This document shows, one piece after another, positions 52,382 through 61,602 of a DNA stretch of 64,000 nucleotides. The notes below the pieces were generated by a model that was not told where the DNA came from, did not search any database, and saw only the letters and a program-made list of their open reading frames with translations. Within the stretch, counting starts at the first letter, position 1, and each line of letters begins with the position of its first letter. Origin of the DNA: Hyphomicrobium sp. (GTDB taxonomy: Bacteria; Pseudomonadota; Alphaproteobacteria; Rhizobiales; Hyphomicrobiaceae). The position numbers and the translations under genes were made by a program. The DNA is taken from the NCBI GenBank assembly GCA_030148725.1, contig JASBSU010000045.1, forward strand, positions 46,875 to 110,874, given 5' to 3'.

Positions 52382-54340
52382 TCAGCTCGCTGCGTCGCGC
52401 CGGTTTTGGCGATTGTTGATGAGGTCCTGCACCACAGCCGGGTCCGCGAGCGTGGAAATGTCCCCGAGGTTGGAGAATTCGTCCTCGGCGATCTTGCGCA
52501 GGATGCGGCGCATGATCTTCCCGGACCGGGTCTTCGGCAGCCCTGGCGCGAACTGAATGAGGTCCGGCGAGGCGATCGGCCCGATCTCCTTACGAACGTG
52601 CGCAGTGAGTTCCTTGACCGTCTCCGGCCCCCACTGCTCGCCGGCAATCAGCGTCACGTAGCAATAGATACCCTGGCCCTTCAGGTTGTGCGGATAGCCG
52701 ACGACCGCCGCCTCCGCCACTTTCGGATGCGAGACGAGTGCGCTCTCGACCTCCGCCGTGCCGAGGCGATGCCCCGACACATTGATGACGTCATCGACGC
52801 GGCCGGTAATCCAATAATAGCCGTCCTCATCGCGCCGGCACCCGTCACCCGTGAAGTACGTCCCCGGATACGTCGAGAAATACGTCTGCACAAAGCGCTC
52901 GTGATCGCCGTAGACGGTCCGTGCCTGCGCCGGCCAGCTGTCGAGGATCACGAGGTTGCCCGTGGCCGCGCCTTCCAGCGTCACGCCCTTATCGTCGACC
53001 AGAGCCGGCTGCACGCCGAAGAACGGCAGAGTAGCGGATCCGGGCTTCAAAGCCGTCGCTCCCGGCAGCGGCGAGATCAGGATGCCGCCGGTCTCGGTCT
53101 GCCACCACGTATCGACGATCGGACAGCGATCCTCACCGACCACGTGATAATACCACTCCCAGGCCTCCGGATTGATCGGCTCACCGACGCTGCCCAGCAG
53201 CCGCAGTGAAGAACGGTCCGACGCCATCACGAACTCGTCGCCCATGCCCATCAGCGAGCGGATAGCTGTCGGCGCCGTGTAGAAGATGTTGACCTTCCAC
53301 TTGTCGATGACGTCCCAGAACCGCGAGTTGTTCGGATAGTTCGGGATACCCTCGAACATCAGCGTGGTGGCACCGTTGGCGAGCGGCCCATAGACGATGT
53401 AGCTGTGGCCCGTCACCCAGCCGACGTCGGCCGTGCACCAGTAGACATCGCCGTCGTGATAATCGAACACGTACTGGTGAGTGACCGACGTGTAGACCAG
53501 ATAGCCGCCCGTCGTGTGGACGACGCCCTTCGGCTTGCCGGTGGAACCGGAGGTATAAAGAATGAACAGCGGATCTTCCGCGTTCATCTCTGCCGGAGGA
53601 CAATCGGCCGAGACCTTTTCCGTCTCTTCGTGCAGCCAAAGATCGCGCCCCGCGGTCCACGCCACGGGACGCCCCGTGCGGCGCACGACCAGCACCTTCT
53701 CGTCGCCCTTGCCCGATTTCGCGAGCGCATCGTCAGTATTCTTCTTCAGCGGCACGAACTTGCCGCCGCGCATGCCTTCATCCGCCGTGATGATGAACTT
53801 TGACTCCGCATCCTCAATGCGTCCGGCGAGGCTCTCCGGCGAGAACCCGCCGAAAACGATCGAATGGATCGCGCCGATGCGCGCACACGCCAGCATCGCG
53901 TAGGCGGCTTCGGGAATCATCGGCAAATATATGGTGACCCGGTCACCCTTCTTGACGCCGTGCGCCTTGAGAACGTTGGCAAACTTGCAGACGCGCTCAT
54001 GCAGCTGGCGATAGGTGATCTTTTCGTCCTGGGCCGGGTCGTCACCCTCCCAGATGATCGCAACCTGGTCACCCCGGGTCGCCAAATGCCGGTCGATGCA
54101 GTTCGCCGACACGTTGAGCGTGCCGTCCTCGAACCATTTGATCGAGACGTTGTGCGGATCGTACGAGGTGTTCTTAACCTTGGTGTACGGCTTGATCCAA
54201 TCGATACGGCGTCCGATCTCCCCCCAAAAACCGTCGGGGTCCGTCACTGAGCGCTGATAAAGTGTCTTATAGGCATTCTCGTCGATAAGTGCGCGTTCGC
54301 GCCATTCGCCACCCGGCACCGGATAGACATTCCCCGACAT
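52382..54340 (-). CDS. acs: Acetyl-CoA synthetase (AMP-forming)
   Basis: A 652-residue ANL-family enzyme that activates acetate via acetyl-AMP. It starts [20 protein letters not shown] at 54340; upstream in-frame codons are ignored. The P-loop is [15 protein letters not shown], the A5 motif [10 protein letters not shown], the hinge region [20 protein letters not shown], and the catalytic lysine segment [15 protein letters not shown], normally controlled by acetylation, is present. It works with MaeB and PHB metabolism to feed acetyl-CoA. An inverted repeat at 54493-54509 lies upstream. Confidence 0.97.
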   Translation of the reverse strand: MSGNVYPVPGGEWRERALIDENAYKTLYQRSVTDPDGFWGEIGRRIDWIKPYTKVKNTSYDPHNVSIKWFEDGTLNVSANCIDRHLATRGDQVAIIWEGDDPAQDEKITYRQLHERVCKFANVLKAHGVKKGDRVTIYLPMIPEAAYAMLACARIGAIHSIVFGGFSPESLAGRIEDAESKFIITADEGMRGGKFVPLKKNTDDALAKSGKGDEKVLVVRRTGRPVAWTAGRDLWLHEETEKVSADCPPAEMNAEDPLFILYTSGSTGKPKGVVHTTGGYLVYTSVTHQYVFDYHDGDVYWCTADVGWVTGHSYIVYGPLANGATTLMFEGIPNYPNNSRFWDVIDKWKVNIFYTAPTAIRSLMGMGDEFVMASDRSSLRLLGSVGEPINPEAWEWYYHVVGEDRCPIVDTWWQTETGGILISPLPGATALKPGSATLPFFGVQPALVDDKGVTLEGAATGNLVILDSWPAQARTVYGDHERFVQTYFSTYPGTYFTGDGCRRDEDGYYWITGRVDDVINVSGHRLGTAEVESALVSHPKVAEAAVVGYPHNLKGQGIYCYVTLIAGEQWGPETVKELTAHVRKEIGPIASPDLIQFAPGLPKTRSGKIMRRILRKIAEDEFSNLGDISTLADPAVVQDLINNRQNRRDAAS

Positions 54341-54492
54341 GGGCGTTCTCCCAGAGTTTTTGATCGTTGGCGCCATTATGAGGGCGCCGGTTGATGACGG
54401 CAATTTAGCTCTTGGGCGAAGGTATCTTCGCGCACAATCCAATCGAACCGACCGGCACCGCACTTTGCCGCCGGGTCAAGTCCGGACAATGA

Positions 54493-54509
54493 CGTCGGTC
54501 AAACCGACG
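54493..54509. promoter_or_regulatory. Inverted repeat CGTCGGT-CAA-ACCGACG in the acs upstream region
   Basis: A 7-bp perfect inverted repeat with a 3-base spacer, 153 bases upstream of the acs start and 61 bases beyond the stop of the upstream methyltransferase gene. It is either a terminator hairpin without a U-run or an operator. Confidence 0.35.
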
Positions 54510-54570
54510 CCGCGCACAATACGAAATTAGTCTGGGGTGGGCGCCATTACCCAAACGGATGAGACGGCGG

Positions 54571-55251
54571 TCAGCCGAGCCGCCAGACCGACGTCCGCTT
54601 GATCTCGGCGTCTTCCAGTTCGCGCGTGACCGGCACCCGATATTCGGCTGCTGAGACAAAGCGCCCCTTCGGGAAATAGTTTCGCTGCGGATCGCCGATC
54701 AGCACCAGCGCGCCTGCCGCCGCCGCCGCGTCGATGAACTTCGAAACGAGGTCCGCCAGCACGCGTTCGTAGAAAAGATCGCCAACCAGCACGACTTCGA
54801 AGGCGCCCGGCGGCTTCTCGAGCAGGTTTTCGGCCGTCGTCTGCAGCGCAACATCATTCAAAGCAGCGTTGAGGTGAACGGCCGCGAGAGAAAACTGGTC
54901 GAGGTCCGAGGCCAGCGCGCTTTCAGCACCGGCCTTCATGGCTGCGATCGCCGTCAGCCCCGATCCTGATCCAAGATCGAGCACACTCTTGCCGAAGAGC
55001 AACGCCGGATTGTCGAGAATATACCGCGCCAGTGCCTGGCCACCCGCCCAGGCAAACGCCCAGTACGGCGGCGGGACGTTCATCTCGCCGAGTTCCTCCT
55101 CGGTCTTCTGCCAGATGGGGACGGATTCCTCCGCGAGGTGCAGGGTAATCTCCGGCACCAGCGGCGGCGTCAGCACGCGCGTGTTCGCCTTGATGAAAGC
55201 GTGTGCGGCCGCAGCTCTGCCGGGGTCGAGCGGCTCGCCCGAAAGGCTCAT
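54571..55251 (-). CDS. METTL20/ETFBKMT-type protein lysine methyltransferase
   Basis: A 226-residue SAM-dependent methyltransferase. The pre-motif PPPYWAFAWAGGQALARYIL and SAM loop VLDLGSGSGLTAIAA, then VGDLFYERVLADLV (the D-x-F/L-Y motif of the MTF16 group), match METTL20-like enzymes. As I recall, bacterial members, including the Agrobacterium one, methylate the beta subunit of electron-transfer flavoprotein and sometimes ribosomal L7/L12. ETF genes are not in this window. It starts at 55251, overlapping the EVE gene stop by 4 bases, so the two are coupled. Confidence 0.83.
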   Translation of the reverse strand: MSLSGEPLDPGRAAAAHAFIKANTRVLTPPLVPEITLHLAEESVPIWQKTEEELGEMNVPPPYWAFAWAGGQALARYILDNPALLFGKSVLDLGSGSGLTAIAAMKAGAESALASDLDQFSLAAVHLNAALNDVALQTTAENLLEKPPGAFEVVLVGDLFYERVLADLVSKFIDAAAAAGALVLIGDPQRNYFPKGRFVSAAEYRVPVTRELEDAEIKRTSVWRLG

Positions 55252-55706
55252 TTCTTCGCTTTCTTCTGCGCCGGCTTTTTCGCGACCGACTTGAGACCAC
55301 CCATGCGGCAGACCTCTTTCCACTCGTCGGCAGTGACAGGCTGGACGGAGAGACGGAACGACGTCACCAGCGCCATATCCGCCAGCTTGGGATTGGCTTT
55401 GACATCGGCAAGCGTCACCGGCTTTGCCATCGGTTCCACGGCTTCGACGTCAACGCAGCTCCACTTGCCGGTATCGTCGGTCGGATCAGGGTGCGCGAGC
55501 TCGATCACCTTGCAGATACCGACGACCTCCTTGCCGATGTTGGAATGATAGAAGAAGCAGAGGTCGCCGACCTTCATCGCAATCATGTTGTTGCGAGCGG
55601 TGAAATTGCGCACGCCCGACCACGGTTCCCCCTTCGCGCCCCGCGCAACGAGATCGTCCCAGGAAAATGCGTCGGGCTCGGACTTCAGCAACCAGTAGGC
55701 AGGCAT
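55248..55706 (-). CDS. EVE-domain protein (THYN1-like)
   Basis: A 152-residue PUA/YTH-like EVE domain. It starts MPAYWLLKSEPDAFSWDDL, with GVRNFTARNNMIAMKVGDL, FFYHSNIGKEVVGI and SFRLSVQPVTADEW as the usual landmarks. Such domains are thought to bind modified nucleic-acid bases and occur widely in alphaproteobacteria as housekeeping proteins. A Lys/Ala-rich tail (KKPAQKKAKK) ends the protein. It is coupled to the downstream methyltransferase by a 4-base overlap. The start at 55706 gives the standard length. Confidence 0.92.
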   Translation of the reverse strand: MPAYWLLKSEPDAFSWDDLVARGAKGEPWSGVRNFTARNNMIAMKVGDLCFFYHSNIGKEVVGICKVIELAHPDPTDDTGKWSCVDVEAVEPMAKPVTLADVKANPKLADMALVTSFRLSVQPVTADEWKEVCRMGGLKSVAKKPAQKKAKK

Positions 55707-55773
55707 CGGAACACCTCGGAATTTGCGGCTCCCGGCGTCGCCCACCGCGCTGCGGCTGTCAAGCTGCGTATCC

Positions 55774-56769
55774 TTAGTCTTCTGCCTTCAGCGGACGATG
55801 CATAAGCTGCTCGATCGCGGCATCGACGCTCGCGCGCCCTTCGACGACATCGCAGACAGCCGCGCAGATCGGCATGTCGATGCCCTTTTCATCCGCGATG
55901 CGCCTTACAGCGGTCGCCGTATAGACGCCCTCCGACACCGAGACTTTGCCCGCCAGCGCTTCGCTCAGGCTTTCACCGCGGCCCAGCGCCCTCCCGAGCG
56001 ACATGTTCCGCGACTGTGGACTGCCGCAGGTGAGAATGAGATCGCCGAGCCCTGACAGCCCGATCAGCGTCTCAGGACGTGCGCCGAGCGCTGCACCGAG
56101 CCGCCGCATCTCGGCAAAACCGCGCGTCACCAGCGCCGCATGCGCGCTCGCGCCGAGCCCCTTGCCGTCAACGATACCGGCAGCGATGGCGAGCACGTTC
56201 TTGAGCGCCCCGCCAAGCTCCACGCCGACGACGTCGCTCGTCCAATAGAGCCGGATGCCCGGTCCGGCGAGCCGTTCTGCGAGCAGCCGGCCAACGCGCT
56301 CATCGGCACATGCGACGGTCAGCGCCGCCGGCAACCCGCGCGCAACATCGGCAGCAAAGCTCGGCCCCGATAAGACAGCCTGCGTCACCGACGGCAGCTC
56401 GGCGGTGAGCACGTCGCCCATCATCTCGCCGCTCGCCTGTTCGATACCCTTCGCGCACATGACGACCGGCTGCCCGGCACGCAGCGACGGCTTCAGCTCC
56501 CGAGCCACCATGCGCACATGCTGCGCCGGCGCGACCAGCAGCAGCGCATCGCTTTGCGCGACTTCGCCGAGATCGGTGGTGGCACGAATGCCCGCATCGA
56601 GCGACACGCCCGGCAGGAATGTCTCGTTCTCGTGCCGCTCGTTGATCGCGGAGACGACGTTCGGCTCGCGCGCCCACAGCAACACGTCGCGCCCCGCACG
56701 CCGCATCGCTTGGGCGAGAGCCGTGCCCCACGCCCCGCCGCCGACGATTCCGATTGTGTCGATCTTCAC
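55774..56769 (-). CDS. gpsA: GpsA, NAD(P)-dependent glycerol-3-phosphate dehydrogenase
   Basis: A 331-residue enzyme that reduces dihydroxyacetone phosphate to sn-glycerol 3-phosphate for phospholipid synthesis. The nucleotide loop is IGIVGGGAWGTALAQ, the catalytic lysine lies in GGALKNVLAIAAG, and SGLGDLILTC and SVSEGVYTA complete the signature set. Length is normal. It follows tsaD on the same strand with a 52-base gap, a frequent alphaproteobacterial order. Confidence 0.96.
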   Translation of the reverse strand: MKIDTIGIVGGGAWGTALAQAMRRAGRDVLLWAREPNVVSAINERHENETFLPGVSLDAGIRATTDLGEVAQSDALLLVAPAQHVRMVARELKPSLRAGQPVVMCAKGIEQASGEMMGDVLTAELPSVTQAVLSGPSFAADVARGLPAALTVACADERVGRLLAERLAGPGIRLYWTSDVVGVELGGALKNVLAIAAGIVDGKGLGASAHAALVTRGFAEMRRLGAALGARPETLIGLSGLGDLILTCGSPQSRNMSLGRALGRGESLSEALAGKVSVSEGVYTATAVRRIADEKGIDMPICAAVCDVVEGRASVDAAIEQLMHRPLKAED

Positions 56770-56821
56770 GGTCGCTCCCTGCAGCCGGCCCTCGCGGCTA
56801 TATCTAGCATGAACTGCAGCC

Positions 56822-57973
56822 TTAAGCCTTGACGCCCGCGCCGATGGCAGGGGCGGCTTGGTTGTCGAGTGGCCAGCGCGGCCGCACCGACGCGTGCAGT
56901 GGGTCGACGAGACCGCGCGCCAGACGCTCAGCGCCTGCCCAAGCGATCATCGCAGCATTGTCGCCACAAAGCGCCAGCGGCGGCGCATGAAAGCTGAACC
57001 CTTTGGAGACGCAAAGGCGCTCGAGATCGCCGCGCAATTTCTGATTTGCCGCAACGCCGCCGGCCACCACAAAGCGCAACGGAAGGTCCGGCCCGAGCCG
57101 CACCGCCGCAACATCCATGGCCCGTGCGCACCGGTCTGCGACCGACGTCGCAACGGCCGCCTCGAACGACGCGGCAATGTCGCAGACGTCCTGCGTAGAG
57201 AGCGGCGCCAGCTTCTCCGCCGCCCGCCGGACCGCCGTCTTCAAGCCCGCGAAAGAAAAATGCAGCTCCTCACGCCCCATCATAGGGCGCGGCAGATCGA
57301 ACCGATCCGCGCGCCCCGATCGGGCGGCGTTCTCCACCGCGGGACCGCCTGGAAATCCGAGGTCGAGCAGCTTCGCGGTCTTGTCGAACGCCTCTCCCAA
57401 CGCATCGTCGATGGTCGTGCCGAGGCGCTGGTAGTCGCCGACGCCGCGCACGATCAGTAGCTGCGTATGTCCGCCCGAAACGAGCAGCAGCAGGTAGGGC
57501 GGCGCGATGCCCTCCGTCAGCCCCACCGTCAGCGCATGAGCCTCGAGATGATGCACTGCAATGAACGGCAGACCGCGCGCCAGCGCGAGGGCCTTCCCCG
57601 TGATCGCGCCGACGATCAGGCCGCCGATCAACCCGGGACCGGTCGTTGCGGCCACAGCCGACAGATCGCTTAGCCCAACGCCCGCTTCACGCAGCGCCTC
57701 ACCGATCAGAATATCGAGACAATCGACGTGCGCGCGTGCAGCAATTTCTGGAACCACGCCGCCGAACGGCCTGTGTTTCTCCCATTGCGTGCGTACCAGG
57801 CTGGACAGCACTTGCCCGCCGCCGCTGGGATCGCGCGCGACGACGGCAGCCGCCGTCTCGTCACAGCTCGTCTCGATACCCAGCACAAGGCTGCGCCGGG
57901 CGCTGGTCGGCTCTTGCTGTTGCATCTCGGGCAGAAGCGATACCGCGTTTGCGTTCGTCGGCCGGCGTGGCAT
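56822..57973 (-). CDS. tsaD: TsaD, tRNA N6-adenosine threonylcarbamoyltransferase
   Basis: A roughly 383-residue ASKHA enzyme that transfers threonylcarbamoyl to A37 of tRNA, working with TsaB (at 0.3 kb), TsaC and TsaE. Motifs are [17 protein letters not shown], the metal-binding [32 protein letters not shown] and the end [13 protein letters not shown] segment ([10 protein letters not shown]). The start at 57973 ([10 protein letters not shown]) gives about 30 extra residues; the Met at 57925 would also fit. It is divergent from hemC with a short 68-base spacer. Confidence 0.95.
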   Translation of the reverse strand: MPRRPTNANAVSLLPEMQQQEPTSARRSLVLGIETSCDETAAAVVARDPSGGGQVLSSLVRTQWEKHRPFGGVVPEIAARAHVDCLDILIGEALREAGVGLSDLSAVAATTGPGLIGGLIVGAITGKALALARGLPFIAVHHLEAHALTVGLTEGIAPPYLLLLVSGGHTQLLIVRGVGDYQRLGTTIDDALGEAFDKTAKLLDLGFPGGPAVENAARSGRADRFDLPRPMMGREELHFSFAGLKTAVRRAAEKLAPLSTQDVCDIAASFEAAVATSVADRCARAMDVAAVRLGPDLPLRFVVAGGVAANQKLRGDLERLCVSKGFSFHAPPLALCGDNAAMIAWAGAERLARGLVDPLHASVRPRWPLDNQAAPAIGAGVKA

Positions 57974-58041
57974 AGATGGCCGGCTTGAGGCCCGCACACG
58001 GGCCTTGGCTATCGCATCGCCTAGCACCCGGAGAGACGCGC

Positions 58042-58983
58042 TTGCAAGCTGGAGAGGCCGCCAAAGTCCGCATCGGCACGCGAGGCTCCCCGTTGGCGCT
58101 CGCGCAAGCACGCCAGGTAGCGGCTCTCTTAGTCGCGGCGCATGGTTGGTCCGCCGACCAATGCGAACTCGTTATCATTAAGACCACCGGCGACAAGATC
58201 ACCGACCGACCGCTGATCGAGGCGGGCGGCAAAGGGTTGTTCACCAAGGAGTTGGAGGAGGCGTTGTTCGCCGGCGATATCGACCTCGCCGTTCATTCGA
58301 TGAAGGACGTCCCGGCCGTGCTGCCCGCCGGCCTCGTTATCAGTACGATCCTGCAGCGCGAGGACCCGCGCGACGCGTTCGTCAGCCTGAAGTACGCGTC
58401 ACTTGCGGACATGCCGCCCGGCGCTGTCGTCGGCACATCCTCGCCCCGCCGCCGCGCGCAGGCGCTTCGCGCCCGTCCGGATCTCGTCGTCGTTGAGTTC
58501 CGCGGCAATGTCGAAACGCGGCTGCGCAAGCTCGCGGAAGGCATCGCGGATGCGACCTTCCTCGCCTGCGCCGGCCTGAACCGTCTTGGGCTTGCCCAAC
58601 ACATCACCGCTGCGGTGGATGCCGACGTCATGCTTCCGGCCGTCGCCCAGGGCGCCGTCGGCATAGAGATCCGTGCCGACGACGCGCGCACGGCACGCCT
58701 TCTGGAACCGCTCAATGACGCCCAAACATCGCTGTGCGTCCGCGCCGAGCGCGCGTACCTGAGCCGGCTCGAAGGCTCATGCCGCACGCCGATCGCCGGT
58801 TTCGCCCAATTGCAGGATGGAAAGCTGCGCATCCGCGGCGAGATCCTGACGACCGACGGCCGTAAAGCTCATGCAGCGGAGATAACCGGCACAGCCGACG
58901 CAGCCACAGCCGCTTCTCTTGGCGAACAGGTCGCGAGCGAAGTGCTGAAGCATGCCGAGCCCGGTTTCTTCGCGACCGCCTGA
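58042..58983 (+). CDS. hemC: HemC, porphobilinogen deaminase (TTG start)
   Basis: A 313-residue enzyme that builds hydroxymethylbilane from four porphobilinogens. It starts at [16 protein letters not shown], and has [24 protein letters not shown], and the dipyrromethane-binding cysteine in [18 protein letters not shown] at 58042 preceded by GGAGAG (58030-58035) at good spacing is the preferred start and gives the family length; the ATG at 57976 would add 22 residues without similarity. The stop overlaps the hemD start by one base (TGATG). Confidence 0.95.
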   Translation: MQAGEAAKVRIGTRGSPLALAQARQVAALLVAAHGWSADQCELVIIKTTGDKITDRPLIEAGGKGLFTKELEEALFAGDIDLAVHSMKDVPAVLPAGLVISTILQREDPRDAFVSLKYASLADMPPGAVVGTSSPRRRAQALRARPDLVVVEFRGNVETRLRKLAEGIADATFLACAGLNRLGLAQHITAAVDADVMLPAVAQGAVGIEIRADDARTARLLEPLNDAQTSLCVRAERAYLSRLEGSCRTPIAGFAQLQDGKLRIRGEILTTDGRKAHAAEITGTADAATAASLGEQVASEVLKHAEPGFFATA

Positions 58984-59693
58984 TGCATCTGCTGATCACC
59001 CGGCCGGAGACCGAGGCGGCCACCTTCCGCGCACGGCTGGAAGCACTTGGCCACACCGTTTCCGTCGACCCCCTGCTGACGATCGAGCACCTTCCCGTCG
59101 CCGCCGATGCCTTGCGCGGGACCACCGGGCTCATTGTCACCAGCCGCAACGGCCTTCGCGCATTGGCAGCCCCGCCTGCCATCGATGACGCCCGCAAGCT
59201 CCCGCTCATCGCTGTCGGAACCGGTACCGAACAGCTGGCGCGCGACCTGGGCTTCGAAAGCATCACGGTCGGTCCCGGCACCGGCGCCGATCTGGTGCCG
59301 ATCATAGTTCAAATGGCCGGAGCATCACCCGGACCGTTCACTCACGTGCGGGGCGAGGACGTGGCCTTCGACCTCAAGACTGCCCTCGCCAGCCATGGCA
59401 TCGACCTCCGCGAGCTGGTCACTTATCGCGCCCGGGCGGCGGAACGCCTGCATCCGGACACTGAAAACCTTCTGGCAGAGGGCAAGCTCGATGCCATCAT
59501 CTTGATGTCGCCGCGAACGGCGAGGATCTTTACCCAGCTGGTCCAGGCCGCCGCCCTTGAAAAGGCGGTCAAAGCTCTGAGATTGCTTTGCCTTTCACCG
59601 GCTGTGGCAGCCGCCATCGAACCCATTGGCGCGACGCGAGTTGAAGTTGCTGAGCGTCCAAATCTCGAGGGAATGCTGGCCACCGTTACCTGA
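58983..59693 (+). CDS. hemD: HemD, uroporphyrinogen-III synthase
   Basis: A 236-residue cyclase that turns hydroxymethylbilane into uroporphyrinogen III. The family is weakly conserved; the visible marks are the start [50 protein letters not shown]-like FTHVRGEDVAFDL, and ELVTYRA. The ATG overlaps the hemC stop, showing translational coupling. The gene order hemC-hemD-mic60-hemY is typical for alphaproteobacteria. Confidence 0.93.
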   Translation: MHLLITRPETEAATFRARLEALGHTVSVDPLLTIEHLPVAADALRGTTGLIVTSRNGLRALAAPPAIDDARKLPLIAVGTGTEQLARDLGFESITVGPGTGADLVPIIVQMAGASPGPFTHVRGEDVAFDLKTALASHGIDLRELVTYRARAAERLHPDTENLLAEGKLDAIILMSPRTARIFTQLVQAAALEKAVKALRLLCLSPAVAAAIEPIGATRVEVAERPNLEGMLATVT

Positions 59694-59799
59694 GTAGCAA
59701 CGCTATGGTCAGGAGTGTAGGCTAGCGTCCTGACCCGCATGCTAGAGCTTCGAGCCCGAAGGGCCGGAGCGTACGCGTCCGCAGCGAGGTATTTCACAT

Positions 59800-61590
59800 A
59801 TGACGGCGAACAAGAACGAGCCCGATAAGAAGCCGGCGGGTTCCGCCTCTGCTCAGCCGGGCAACCGCCCCCATGCAACTCTCGACTTGAAGGCGACCGA
59901 CGTCACGCCTCCTGCCGCGTCTTCCGAAAAGGACAAGCCGGAGAAGGCCGACAAGGACAAGCCTCAAGTTGCCGAGGCATCGAAGGATAAGCCGGCGGCC
60001 GCCACTGCCGCGGCCTCGTCAGCGGCAGCATCGAGCGCGCCTGGGGCGCCGCCCACGGCGGCCTCGTCGGCTGCGAAGACCGCCGACAAGTCGGACAAAT
60101 CCGATAAGACCGTAAAAACCGACGCGGCCCCAAAGGCCGCCGGCTCCGTACCTCCTGCCGGTACGGCGACACGCCCCGCGCCGCGTGGCTATGGCGGTTT
60201 CTTCACCCATATAGCGGCCGGCGTTATTGGCGGCGTCATCGCGCTGCTGGCTGCCGACATGCTCGCTGGACAGCTCGGTTTCACGGCCGGCGACCAGCCC
60301 GACAAGACAGCGGCGCTTGAAAAGCGCATCGCTGCAATCGAGACGACGCGCAATCAGCGCGCTTCGACGCCTGATCTCGCCACCCGGCTAGCGGCGGCCG
60401 AGGCCAAGCTTGGCCAGCTCGAGCAGTTCGACGCCAACCTCGATGGCGTCAGCAAGAAGCAGGCTGATTTCGACAAGAACCTCAACGAGCTGAACGAGAA
60501 GCTCGGCGCGCAGGGCGGCGGCGACCAGCAGTCCGCAGCTCGCATCGCCAAACTCGAAGAGCAGCTCTCGCTGATGGCAACCGCGGCCAACACCGATCCC
60601 CAGAGCGGTCGTCTGCCCCAGCTTGCGGCCATAACGGGCCGCCTCGCCGACCTCGAGCAGACTCTCTCGACGCAGCTCGATGCACTCCGCAAGAGTGTGG
60701 CGCTCGACGTTGACACGCGCGTGTCTGCTGCCACCGAGGCCAGCGAAGCGGCGCGCTCTGGAACCCAGCGCATCGACCGCGAAGTCGCGACGCTGAAGTC
60801 AGAGACCGCCGAGCTTTCGACGGGCCTCACCGCCCTCAAGACTGACGCGGACCGTTCTGCCTCCGCCCTGCGGACCACGCAGGAAGACCTGAAACGCCTC
60901 AAGACCGATGTCGACTCCCGCTTTGCGGTCGTGGCCAAGCCCGAGGACGTCTCCTCCGCCGTTTCGCCGCTCAACAGCCAGCTGGCGGCGCTGCAGCAGG
61001 ATGTACAGGGCGTCATCAAGAGCGAAGGCGATCGGCGCACGACAGCCGAGCGTATCGTCCTGTCCCTCGAACTCGCCAACCTGAAGCGCGCCATCGACCG
61101 CGGCAAGCCCTATGCCCCCGAGCTCGACCAGACCCGCAAGGTCGCCGGCTCCGTTGTCGATCTCGCCCCGCTCGACCGCTTCGCGCTCGAAGGCGTGCCG
61201 ACGGCAACCGAGCTGCGTCAGGATTTCAAGCCTGTCGCTTTCCAGATCATCGACGCCGAGCAGCAGCCACAGGAAGCCTCCATCGTCGATCGGCTGCTTT
61301 CCGGTGCCAAGTCCGTCGTACGCGTACGCCGCACGAACCACAGCCCCGACGACAAGAGCACCGAAGCCATCGTCGGCCGCATGGAGCAGGCGCTGACCGA
61401 GGACCGTCTCTCCGACGTTCTCGCCGAGGCAAAGAACCTGCCGGCACCGGCGCGCGATGCGGCCCACGATTTCCTCGCCAAGGTCGAGGCGCGTGAATCC
61501 GTCGATCGCGCGCTCGCCTCGGTCGAGACTCAACTCAAAGCTTCGCTCGCCGCAGCGCCCGCGGAAACCAACGGCAAAACTGCCCAGTAG
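59800..61590 (+). CDS. Mic60/mitofilin-like inner-membrane coiled-coil protein
   Basis: A 596-residue protein with a long disordered cytosolic N-terminus rich in Ala/Lys/Asp/Pro (residues 1-130), one membrane helix (about 133-158; FTHIAAGVIGGVIALLAADML) and a large coiled coil in the periplasm (165-430), ending in a mitofilin-like C-terminal domain (450-590; FQIIDAEQQPQEASIVDRL). Alphaproteobacterial Mic60 is encoded between hemD and hemY and shapes intracytoplasmic or cristae-like membranes, as I recall. The location and layout support this. It lies 107 bases after hemD. Confidence 0.85.
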   Translation: MTANKNEPDKKPAGSASAQPGNRPHATLDLKATDVTPPAASSEKDKPEKADKDKPQVAEASKDKPAAATAAASSAAASSAPGAPPTAASSAAKTADKSDKSDKTVKTDAAPKAAGSVPPAGTATRPAPRGYGGFFTHIAAGVIGGVIALLAADMLAGQLGFTAGDQPDKTAALEKRIAAIETTRNQRASTPDLATRLAAAEAKLGQLEQFDANLDGVSKKQADFDKNLNELNEKLGAQGGGDQQSAARIAKLEEQLSLMATAANTDPQSGRLPQLAAITGRLADLEQTLSTQLDALRKSVALDVDTRVSAATEASEAARSGTQRIDREVATLKSETAELSTGLTALKTDADRSASALRTTQEDLKRLKTDVDSRFAVVAKPEDVSSAVSPLNSQLAALQQDVQGVIKSEGDRRTTAERIVLSLELANLKRAIDRGKPYAPELDQTRKVAGSVVDLAPLDRFALEGVPTATELRQDFKPVAFQIIDAEQQPQEASIVDRLLSGAKSVVRVRRTNHSPDDKSTEAIVGRMEQALTEDRLSDVLAEAKNLPAPARDAAHDFLAKVEARESVDRALASVETQLKASLAAAPAETNGKTAQ

Positions 61591-61602
61591 AGATCGCGTC
61601 GT

